Source: Pseudomonadota bacterium (GTDB lineage: Bacteria; Myxococcota_A; Polyangia; Polyangiales; Polyangiaceae). Taken from it: a stretch of 6,034 nt of DNA. The notes below the pieces were generated by a model, which was not told the DNA's origin, did not search any database, and saw nothing but the letters and a program-made list of their open reading frames with translations. Below, piece after piece: positions 1 through 5,696 of this stretch. The stretch covers positions 1 through 6,034 of the forward strand of contig JAEYOT010000606.1 in assembly GCA_023411445.1 (NCBI GenBank), given 5' to 3'. Within the stretch, counting starts at the first letter, position 1. Each line of letters opens with the position of its first letter. The position numbers and the translations under genes were made by a program.

Positions 1-909
1 CGCTTCGAGCTCACCCGAGTTGAGCGACGCCTTGAAGGAGCGACAGCGCTGAATGAAGCTGCGGGCGCTCTTCGGCATCGGGACGCGGGCGCGCGTGATC
101 GCCAGCACGAGCTCCCGCGCGTTGAGCAGCAGGCGCTGGCCGCGCTCGAGCAGGTGCCGCTCCGCCTCGGTGACGCCGCGCTCGGGTCCGTAGCTACATA
201 GCTTCTCGCCGCACACGACGAAATCCGACCACACCTCGAAGATGTCCGGATCGTCGCGCAGCGTCTCGCAGTTGATCTTGGCGGCTTTGGCGAAGCTCCA
301 AATCACCGGCTCGATGTCCGCGAACAGCGGCTGGGCGCTGAAGGTGTCGTAGAGCGCCTCGGCGATCTCGTCGATGCCGCGCATGGTTTGCGCGATCTTG
401 ATGTAGCGGTTCTCGTAAAATTTCTCGATCGGGTAGGCGAAGGCTTTGAACGGCTCGCCCCACAGCTCGTCGATGCCTTCTTCACCCGTGCGGTGCAGCA
501 CGTTCTTGCCCAGCGCGAGCGCCTCCTGCAGGTGCTGGCCACACTGACGCATCAGCGCGTTGTCGGACTGGATGCGGATGCCGGCGGCCTCGAGCTCTAC
601 GAGCTTCGTGAAGATGTCCGCCGCGCGGTTGAAGAGCGCTCCGGCCAGCATGGCGCCTTTGACGCGCTTCTTGGCGGGGTTCTGCTCGGCGTCGAAGGCT
701 TGCCGCGCCTCGTCCAGCCGCACACCCGGGATGTTGATGCCGTGCTCCATGTGCTGGAACAGGCGCCGCGTCATCGCTTCGATCAGCTGCTTCTTCGCTC
801 GCCAGCGATCGCTCGGCACGTCGTACGCACGGATCCAGTAGCCGTCATAGAACACCCGGCGTTGCCCGCCGATGACGCGCTCGGTGCCTTGAGCGATGCC
901 TTCGTCCAT
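1..909 (-). CDS. Conserved hypothetical helical protein, C-terminus cut by window edge
   Basis: The frame is open from an ATG at 909-907 to the left edge, giving 303 codons with no stop and no C-terminus. The ATG is the first possible start after an in-frame TGA at 951-949, so it is the natural start, although no clear Shine-Dalgarno precedes it. The product has no signal peptide or membrane segment and looks soluble, cytoplasmic and mostly alpha-helical. The N-terminus is rich in aromatic residues (RVFYDGYWIRAYDVP, residues 11-32 region). Distinctive blocks follow, including HGINIPG (56-62), NPAKKRVKGAMLAGALFNRA (77-96), GEEGIDELWGEPFKAF (142-157) and five scattered cysteines (123, 214, 233, 238, 289). 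I associate proteins starting this way with myxobacterial hypothetical proteins, from memory only, and I recognise no catalytic motif. It lies 91 bp downstream of the aminotransferase gene on the same strand and may be the third gene of that operon. The reading frame is secure; the function is unknown. Confidence 0.85.
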   Translation of the reverse strand, partial: MDEGIAQGTERVIGGQRRVFYDGYWIRAYDVPSDRWRAKKQLIEAMTRRLFQHMEHGINIPGVRLDEARQAFDAEQNPAKKRVKGAMLAGALFNRAADIFTKLVELEAAGIRIQSDNALMRQCGQHLQEALALGKNVLHRTGEEGIDELWGEPFKAFAYPIEKFYENRYIKIAQTMRGIDEIAEALYDTFSAQPLFADIEPVIWSFAKAAKINCETLRDDPDIFEVWSDFVVCGEKLCSYGPERGVTEAERHLLERGQRLLLNARELVLAITRARVPMPKSARSFIQRCRSFKASLNSGELEA

Positions 910-974
910 GCTGACCGGCGCGTGGCTTAGCGCGCCTTGGCGGGTTCGTCACGCCATACGCGCGAAACATTGGA

Positions 975-990
975 GCGCTCCGCGGAGCGC
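975..990. repeat. Perfect 16-bp GC palindrome between two co-directional genes
   Basis: GCGCTCCGCGGAGCGC is its own reverse complement. In RNA it would form a 6-bp all-strong stem (GCGCTC/GAGCGC) with a CGCG tetraloop. It sits just after the stop of the aminotransferase gene (1001) and before the start of the next minus-strand gene (909). No T-run follows on the minus strand, so it is not a classic intrinsic terminator. It could be an intercistronic stem-loop that affects mRNA stability or attenuates the downstream gene, or a protein-binding site. In DNA this GC-rich it could also be chance. Confidence 0.35.
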
Positions 991-1000
991 GAATCGCTCG

Positions 1001-2191
1001 TCAGCGCAGCGCAGTCAGGGCTTCGTCGAGGGCGGACAGGACTGTCTCGCTTTCGGACAGGGAGCTCGGGAAATGGGGCGCGAGGCGGAGCAGGCCATCC
1101 GGCATGCTGGCGGCGACGCCCCGGGGACGAAGCTGCGTCACCAGATCTGCCGCTGAGATGCCCGGAGGCGGCTCGAACGAGAGGATGCCGGAGCGTGCGC
1201 TGGGGTCAGGGGAGCGCCGACTGCGGAAGCCGCGCGCGACGATGCCGGGCTCGACGGCGTCGTGGTAGCGCTGCAGGTGAGGGAAGATCGCCTCGGGTGT
1301 CAACGTCAGGATTGGATCGATGGCCGCCTCCAGTGCGGCGAAGCCCAGGGTGCTGGAGGAGCCGCCCTCCAGCAGCTGCAGCTCCTGCTTGAGCGGGCGA
1401 TCGTAGCGGAGGTGGCCGGCGCCGGCGAAGAGGAAGCTCGTGCCGTCCTCGTGGCTGAGCCAGCCCGCCGTACGGGGGACGAGCTTGCGGGCGCGCTCCG
1501 GCTTCGCGTAGATGAAGCCGGCGCCTTCGGGGCCGAGCAGCCATTTGTGCGCGCCGCACACCAAGTAGTCCACGCCATCCGCCGTCACGTTCAGGGGCAC
1601 GGCGCCGCAGGCTTGGATCGCGTCGACGCACAGCTCGGCGCCGAAGCGCTGGCACAGCTGCGCGATGCTGGCGAGCGGCATGCGCAAGCCGGTTTGGAAC
1701 TGCACGGCGCTCACGGCCACCAAACGGGCGCCGCCCTCCAGCAAGCGCGTCAGCGGCTCCAAGAACGACGCGGCGTCCGTGATCGCGCTCTGCATCGGCA
1801 CGAAATCCACCCGCAGGCCGAAGTGCTCGGCCGCGCGTTGCCAGGGGCTCACGTTGGCCGGAAACTCGCCGTCGAACAGGATCACGCGCTCGCCCGGCTG
1901 CCACGCGATCGACAGCGCGAGGTCGGAGATGCCGCGCGTGGTGCCGCTGGTGAGCGCGATGTCACTCGCTGGCGCGCCGATCAACTGCCCGAGCTTGGCT
2001 CGCAAGCGCTCGCGCTGCGCGATGTAGTCCAAGAACGCGATGTTGCCGCGCTCCGCGTAGCTATCCAGGACCGCGTTGACCACCTCCTTCACGGCTATCG
2101 AGACGGGCGCGGTCGCGGCGTAGGCCAGGTAGGCCTTGGCCTTCAGCTGCGGATACAGGCTGCGATCTCCGAGCGCGATCGTTCGGCTCAT
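1001..2191 (-). CDS. Class V aminotransferase-fold PLP-dependent enzyme
   Basis: This 396-residue protein has the usual length for class V (NifS/SufS/isopenicillin-N-epimerase superfamily) enzymes. Visible landmarks, in order, are the PLP-phosphate loop TSGTTRGI (81-88), the EFPANVSPW block (109-117), VSAVQFQTG (160-168), the pyridine-binding Asp190 and Gln193 in CVDAIQACGA, and the Schiff-base lysine Lys216 in CGAHKWLLGPEGAGF. Near the C-terminus RLAPHF matches the R-[VIL]-[SA]-PHF strand of the family. The C-terminal loop that carries the catalytic cysteine in SufS-type cysteine desulfurases (RxGxHC) has no cysteine here; the last cysteine is Cys212, beside the lysine. A SufS-type desulfurase is therefore unlikely, and an aminotransferase, epimerase or lyase is more likely. 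The substrate cannot be told. The start ATG (2191-2189) overlaps the TGA of the debranching-enzyme gene by 4 bp, which indicates translational coupling. The enzyme is probably cytoplasmic, with no signal sequence. Confidence 0.93.
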   Translation of the reverse strand: MSRTIALGDRSLYPQLKAKAYLAYAATAPVSIAVKEVVNAVLDSYAERGNIAFLDYIAQRERLRAKLGQLIGAPASDIALTSGTTRGISDLALSIAWQPGERVILFDGEFPANVSPWQRAAEHFGLRVDFVPMQSAITDAASFLEPLTRLLEGGARLVAVSAVQFQTGLRMPLASIAQLCQRFGAELCVDAIQACGAVPLNVTADGVDYLVCGAHKWLLGPEGAGFIYAKPERARKLVPRTAGWLSHEDGTSFLFAGAGHLRYDRPLKQELQLLEGGSSSTLGFAALEAAIDPILTLTPEAIFPHLQRYHDAVEPGIVARGFRSRRSPDPSARSGILSFEPPPGISAADLVTQLRPRGVAASMPDGLLRLAPHFPSSLSESETVLSALDEALTALR

Positions 2192-4110
2192 GGCGCCAGC
2201 ACCACCTGCTCCAGGCGGATCAGCTCACCCACGGACCAGGCCTGAAACGGGCAACCGCGCGGCGTTTGCGGCTCCTCCGGGTCGACGATTTCGCTCACGT
2301 GGCCGAGGCCGGCGCTGGCCAGGTGGCGCATGAGCGGAAGCACGAAGCGTTCGCGCGCCTCCGCCTTGGCGGCCGCGGTGCTGCCGCGCGACTTGACCCA
2401 CGCCTCCACGAAGGGGCCGAGCAGCCAGGGCCAGGCGACGCCTTGATGGTACGCGCCGTCTCGCTGGCGCGGGCTCCCGCCGTAGCGCGCCTGGTAGCTC
2501 GGGTGAGCGCGCTCCAGGGTGCGCAAGCCGAGCGGCGTGTACAGCTCGCGCTCCACCGCGTCCACCACGGCGCTGGCCCGATCCGGACCGAGCAGTGAGA
2601 CGGGCAAGCCGCCGGCGGCGAAGATCTGATTCGGACGGCAGGTGCCGTCCACGGCACCAGGGACGCGATCGACGTCTATCACGTCGTAGAGCATACCGCG
2701 GTGCGCGTTCCAGAAGCGTTCCCCGAACGAGTGGCGCGCGCGCTGCCACAGCTCCCGGTACGCAGGATCCAGGTGCGTGGCGCGCTCCAGCGCGGCGATC
2801 CACAAGGCTTGCACCTCGACCGGCTTGCCGCGGCGTGGCGTGACCACCCAATCGTCCACCTTGGCGGCCATCCCCGTGAGCTGCACGCCGGGCGCGCCCG
2901 CGAAGAGCAGCCCGTCGCTGTCGGCCGCGATGCCGAAGCGTGTCCCGACTGCGTAGCCCTTCACGATGGCCAAGATGGCCTGCTCCAGCTTCTGCCGCTC
3001 CGCCGCCGGTACGGCGCCGCTCTCCAGCAGCTCGTGCGTCGTGATGATGAACCACAGCGCGGCGTCCACCGAGTTGTACTCCGGGGGCTCACGGGCGCTA
3101 TCCGAGAAGCGATTGGGCAGCATGCCTAGCGACACGGCGCCCGCCCACTCCACGAGGATCTGCCGCGCGGTCTCGTGCTCACCGCGGGCCAGGCACAGCC
3201 CGCGCAGCGCGATGAACGTGTCGCGCCCCCAGTCACCGAACCAGGGATAGCCGGCGATGACCGACTTGCCTTCGCCGCGTCGGACCAGGTAGCTGTCGGC
3301 AGCGTGGTCGAGCGCCGTGCGGCCGCTCCGCCGCGTCAGCTCTCCACGCCGGAGCAGCGGCACGAACGTGGCGGCTCCCTCGATCGGCACCGCCAGCGCG
3401 CCCGGTACCTCACCCTGCAGCAGCCACCACAGCTCGCGCTGCTCGTGCACCAGCGTCAGCGAGAGCACCCCGGGGGTCGCCAAATCTTCCACGGCTTCTA
3501 GCCCGCGCTCGGCCTCCTCGGAGTAGAAGAAGCCGCGGTACCAGTCGGGCGCGTGCTCGTAGCGTGCGTTCGACAGGCTCTGCACGGCGGGGGCGCCGGG
3601 ATAAGGCGTGAAGCGCGTGAGCTCTGCTTGACGCTGCGCTTCGAAATGAAACGCCCGATTTTCATGGTGCAGCGCGTGAAAATCGCGCCCCGATAGCAGC
3701 GGGCGCAGCCGCAACGTGACGGGTTCCGGAAACGGCTGCGAAAGCCGGGCGTGCAGCACCACGGCGGGCCGACCGTGCGGGACGAACAGCTCCAGCTCGA
3801 GCTCCGGGCCGAGGTGCGTGCGGAGGTGCCAGCGAGGCCACGGCTGGTGCTCGAAGCTGACGAGCTCCGCGTCGGCCCGTTGCTGGTACCCATTCTGGTA
3901 CACTTGCGGCCACAGCTCGGCGCGTCCTGCCGTGGTCTCGATCCAGGCGACGAAGCCGTGCACCAACAAGACGCGATCCTGCGGCGGTCGCAGCGCGCAG
4001 CAGAGCAAGCCATGGTAGCGGCGCGTGCGTGCTCCGGAGGCGGTGCCGCTCGCGAACCCCCCGAGCCCATCGGCTTCGAGCCACTCGCTGACGGCACTTG
4101 TCGAGTCCAT
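2188..4110 (-). CDS. Glycogen debranching enzyme (amylo-alpha-1,6-glucosidase)
   Basis: This 640-residue enzyme is expected to hydrolyse the alpha-1,6 branch stubs of glycogen in the cytoplasm so that phosphorylase can continue degradation. The N-terminal domain opens with EWLEADGLGGFASGTASG (9-26) and TRRYHGLL (29-36), the hallmark of the bacterial/archaeal debranching N domain. The C-terminal (alpha/alpha)6 catalytic domain (about 270-635) shows GYPWFGDWGRDTFIAL (287-302), LPNRFSD (331-337), EYNSVDAALWF (344-354), VDDWVVTPRRGKPVEVQALW (418-437), RPNQIFA (492-498), YHQGVAWPWLLGPF (554-567) and SEI...GCPFQAWSVGEL (606-630). The acidic residues in DWGRD and SEI are the likely catalytic pair by family analogy. 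Length fits the family (about 620-720 residues). I chose the ATG at 4110-4108 because the conserved domain begins ten residues later. An AAGG lies 9 nt upstream. The frame stays open to an ATG at 4287, but those 59 residues are unrelated, Arg/Cys-rich sequence and would overlap the divergent gene. The stop overlaps the aminotransferase ATG. Confidence 0.95.
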   Translation of the reverse strand: MDSTSAVSEWLEADGLGGFASGTASGARTRRYHGLLCCALRPPQDRVLLVHGFVAWIETTAGRAELWPQVYQNGYQQRADAELVSFEHQPWPRWHLRTHLGPELELELFVPHGRPAVVLHARLSQPFPEPVTLRLRPLLSGRDFHALHHENRAFHFEAQRQAELTRFTPYPGAPAVQSLSNARYEHAPDWYRGFFYSEEAERGLEAVEDLATPGVLSLTLVHEQRELWWLLQGEVPGALAVPIEGAATFVPLLRRGELTRRSGRTALDHAADSYLVRRGEGKSVIAGYPWFGDWGRDTFIALRGLCLARGEHETARQILVEWAGAVSLGMLPNRFSDSAREPPEYNSVDAALWFIITTHELLESGAVPAAERQKLEQAILAIVKGYAVGTRFGIAADSDGLLFAGAPGVQLTGMAAKVDDWVVTPRRGKPVEVQALWIAALERATHLDPAYRELWQRARHSFGERFWNAHRGMLYDVIDVDRVPGAVDGTCRPNQIFAAGGLPVSLLGPDRASAVVDAVERELYTPLGLRTLERAHPSYQARYGGSPRQRDGAYHQGVAWPWLLGPFVEAWVKSRGSTAAAKAEARERFVLPLMRHLASAGLGHVSEIVDPEEPQTPRGCPFQAWSVGELIRLEQVVLAP

Positions 4111-4173
4111 GACCCAGAACCTTACCCCGAGAGGGCAGGCTTGGGGCGTGGCTTTCCAGAGCCTGGCGCGCTG

Positions 4174-4195
4174 ACGAAGCTGCCAGCATCTTCGT
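4174..4195. promoter_or_regulatory. Imperfect 22-bp dyad, candidate operator
   Basis: The arms ACGAAGCTGC (4174-4183) and GCATCTTCGT (4186-4195) are inverted copies matching at 9 of 10 positions, separated by CA. The element lies 63 bp upstream of the debranching-enzyme start and 90 bp upstream of the membrane-protein start, so a dimeric regulator bound here could affect either direction. In RNA the 2-nt loop would be too tight without opening inner pairs, so a DNA-binding role is more plausible than a terminator. No regulator gene is present in the window. The operator role is inference. Confidence 0.3.
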
Positions 4196-4274
4196 GAAAT
4201 TGCGTGTAGGGGCGCGGCACAGTGGCCCACCCGGACGAAAGTAGGCTGCAGCTCTGGGCGGTGTGGGATACAGA

Positions 4275-4279
4275 GGGAG
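4275..4279 (+). promoter_or_regulatory. Shine-Dalgarno site for the membrane-protein gene
   Basis: GGGAG lies 6 nt before the ATG at 4286, a good match to the anti-SD with ideal spacing. It supports that start codon. It is the clearest ribosome-binding site in the window. Confidence 0.7.
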
Positions 4280-4285
4280 CGTCGC

Positions 4286-4720
4286 ATGGCGATCTACCTC
4301 TCCCTGCTGTTCTTGCACTTTGTCGGTCTCGCGCTGGGCATCGGCACCGGCTTTGCCTCGCTCACGCTGGGCGCCGCCGCAAAAGATCTGCCGCCCGACG
4401 AGCGCGCCAAGTTTTTGATGCGTGCCAGCGCGCTGCGCAAGAACGGCAGCTACGGCTTGATGCTGCTGATCCTGACGGGCCTCGGCATGTTCATCTTGCG
4501 CGGGCCCAGTCAGGTCATGGCGTGGGGCGGCCCGGCCTTCCACGTCAAGCTCACGCTGGTTCTGATCTTGATCGGCGTCTTTGGCTACCTGCAGGTGGTG
4601 TTCAAGAAGGTGCGCCAAGCCGGCGGTGGCCCGCTGCTCGCCAAGGTGCGCACGCTGAGCCTGATCCTGCTCGGCTTGAGCTTGGCCACGGCGCTCAGCG
4701 CCGTCGTGGCTTTCAAGTAA
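4286..4720 (+). CDS. Small four-helix integral membrane protein, HemJ/CopD-like topology
   Basis: This 144-residue protein has four predicted membrane helices, at about 3-23, 56-71, 85-106 and 123-142. The connecting loops are short and charged (KDLPPDERAK at 33-42; KKVRQAGGG at 107-115). His11 lies in helix 1 within LHFVGLALG, and His86 opens helix 3 within FHVKLTLVLILIG. An H-x-K-L start to helix 3 together with an LH-x-x-G in helix 1 recalls the HemJ (UPF0093, protoporphyrinogen oxidase) and CopD-type membrane families, where such histidines bind haem or metal. The size and helix count also agree. The match is by eye and distant: the C-terminal residues typical of HemJ are absent, so I assign no function. 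The start is supported by the GGGAG site 6 nt upstream. The stop TAA abuts the ATG of the deacetylase gene, so the two are co-transcribed. Confidence 0.85.
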   Translation: MAIYLSLLFLHFVGLALGIGTGFASLTLGAAAKDLPPDERAKFLMRASALRKNGSYGLMLLILTGLGMFILRGPSQVMAWGGPAFHVKLTLVLILIGVFGYLQVVFKKVRQAGGGPLLAKVRTLSLILLGLSLATALSAVVAFK

Positions 4721-5527
4721 ATGAGGCGCGGGCTCCTCGGCTGGCTCGTGCTCGCGAGCTGCGGGGGGCCTGCGGCGCCATGGCCGCAAACGGGTAGCGA
4801 GCCGCTCAGCGCCGCGCAAGCCGCGCAGTCGCGCTGCGCGTGGCCGGGCGGCGCTCGAGCAGCCGTCTCGCTCACCTATGACGACGCCTTGCCCTCGCAG
4901 CTGAAGCACGCCGTGCCGGTGCTCGAGCGGCAGGGGCTGCGCGCCACCTTCTTCTTGAGCGGGAAGCGCCTATCCGCCTTTGCCGAGCTGACGCGCGCTG
5001 GGCACGAGCTCGGCGCGCACACGGTCACGCACCCCTGTGACGCCGAGCTCGCGCGTCTCTCGCTAGACCAGATGGCGGCGGAGCTCGAAGCCAGCATCGC
5101 TCAGGTGCACGCCCTCGGACAGGCGGGCACGCTGACGTTCGCGTACCCGTGTGGGCAGACTCGAGTCGTGGGCGGCGCCAGCTACGTGCCGGAGGTGCGG
5201 CGGCGCTTCCGCGCGGCGCGCGGCGTTTCGCCGGAGATCGCGGAGCCCGGCTCGCTGGACTTGGCGCTGGTGCCGGCCTTCTTTCCCGCGACGAGCTCGG
5301 ACGGTGAGGACGTGATCGCGTTCATCGAGCGCGCGCGCCAGCGCGGAGGCTGGGCCGTGGTCGGCGTGCACGGTGTGAGCGCGGAGGGCGAATACCTACA
5401 GCTGTCGCAGCCAGCGCACGATCGGGTGGTGGCATACCTGGCGCAGCGGCAAGACAGCCTGTGGACCGCGCCGTTCGGAGCCGTGGCAGACGTCGTGGCG
5501 GCCTGCCAGTCCCGCGGCGCGCGTTAG
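4721..5527 (+). CDS. Lipoprotein polysaccharide deacetylase (CE4/NodB superfamily)
   Basis: This 268-residue protein begins with a short lipoprotein signal peptide: MRRGLLGWLVLASC, with lipobox L11-A-S-C14. It is therefore probably lipid-anchored in the envelope. The NodB domain (about 45-262) shows motif 1 as TYDDA (52-56, metal and catalytic Asp54/Asp55), motif 2 as GAHTVTHPC (98-106, metal-binding His100 and His104), motif 3 as FAYPCG (140-145) and a late histidine in VVGVHGV (213-219). These residues fit metal-dependent removal of N- or O-acetyl groups from a glycan. TYDDA and FAYPCG replace the commoner TFDDG and RxP[YF], as in a CE4 subgroup I recall with FAYPCGQ and a downstream SYVP, both present here. 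Cys106 and Cys144 flank active-site motifs and could form a disulfide. The ATG follows the preceding TAA with no gap and no strong SD, so translation probably depends on re-initiation. The lipobox fixes this start. The glycan substrate is unknown. Confidence 0.92.
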   Translation: MRRGLLGWLVLASCGGPAAPWPQTGSEPLSAAQAAQSRCAWPGGARAAVSLTYDDALPSQLKHAVPVLERQGLRATFFLSGKRLSAFAELTRAGHELGAHTVTHPCDAELARLSLDQMAAELEASIAQVHALGQAGTLTFAYPCGQTRVVGGASYVPEVRRRFRAARGVSPEIAEPGSLDLALVPAFFPATSSDGEDVIAFIERARQRGGWAVVGVHGVSAEGEYLQLSQPAHDRVVAYLAQRQDSLWTAPFGAVADVVAACQSRGAR

Positions 5528-5696
5528 CCCACCATTATATACCCGTTTGGCCCAGCTCCGATTTTGCCAGCTATTTCGCGCGGAGCGCGGTCACACTCGG
5601 ACATATTTTGGCAGACGGGCCGGCTTCATGCGCTCAAATTCGCGTAGGGATTGCTCGTAGCTGTTCGTCGGTTGCATGAGGACTAGGATCTCGACC
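5528..5696. promoter_or_regulatory. AT-richer intergenic gap, likely promoter region of the adaptor gene
   Basis: This gap is visibly richer in A+T than its surroundings (for example CATTATATA at 5533-5541 and two ATTTTG blocks). It lies between the deacetylase stop and the efflux-adaptor start, so the adaptor promoter is expected here. TTGCCA (5564-5569) and TTGGCA (5608-5613) each match 5 of 6 positions of the -35 consensus, but neither has a good -10 at the right distance. I therefore call no specific promoter. There is no stem-loop plus T-run to terminate the upstream operon. Confidence 0.45.

Larger units (their letters stand above)
4111..4285. promoter_or_regulatory. Divergent intergenic region carrying both outward promoters
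   Basis: These 175 bp separate the minus-strand debranching-enzyme gene from the plus-strand membrane-protein gene. Both transcripts must begin here or, less likely, within the neighbouring genes. I could not find a convincing sigma-70 -35/-10 pair on either strand, as is common in GC-rich genomes. The only structured element I see is the dyad at 4174-4195. No small gene is evident. Confidence 0.6.

Noticed and set aside
388..930. A 180-codon plus-strand open frame opposite the left-edge gene
   Set aside because: The minus-strand frame is open over 303 codons with well-formed blocks, while this one looks like its complement and has no domain.
1262..2245. A 327-codon plus-strand open frame antisense to the aminotransferase gene
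   Set aside because: It lies opposite a gene with clear family motifs. Its translation is rich in Arg, Gln, Ala, Leu and His with no recognisable domain, the usual mirror of GC-rich codon bias.
4222..4797. A 191-codon plus-strand open frame overlapping the membrane-protein gene
   Set aside because: It is out of frame with the SD-supported membrane protein, whose four helices and zero-gap junction are convincing, and it shows only Arg/Ala-rich sequence.
3662..4909. A 415-codon minus-strand open frame spanning three genes and the intergenic gap
   Set aside because: It runs out of frame through the debranching enzyme's 5' end and antisense to the membrane protein and deacetylase. The product is low-complexity Arg/Ala/Gln sequence.
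5534..5539. Perfect TATAAT -10 box on the minus strand
   Set aside because: No acceptable -35 lies 16-18 bp upstream (5557-5562 reads ATCGGA), and it would drive antisense transcription into the deacetylase with no gene there.
981..5589. The 11-mer CGCGGAGCGCG shared by the intergenic gaps at 981-991 and 5579-5589, a possible dispersed repeat
   Set aside because: The same 11-mer also occurs in reverse orientation inside the aminotransferase gene (2047-2057), so it is not intergenic-specific and is expected from base composition.
5628..5660. A ten-codon upstream open frame before the adaptor gene, possible leader peptide
   Set aside because: It has no Shine-Dalgarno, no codon runs suggesting attenuation and no following terminator hairpin.
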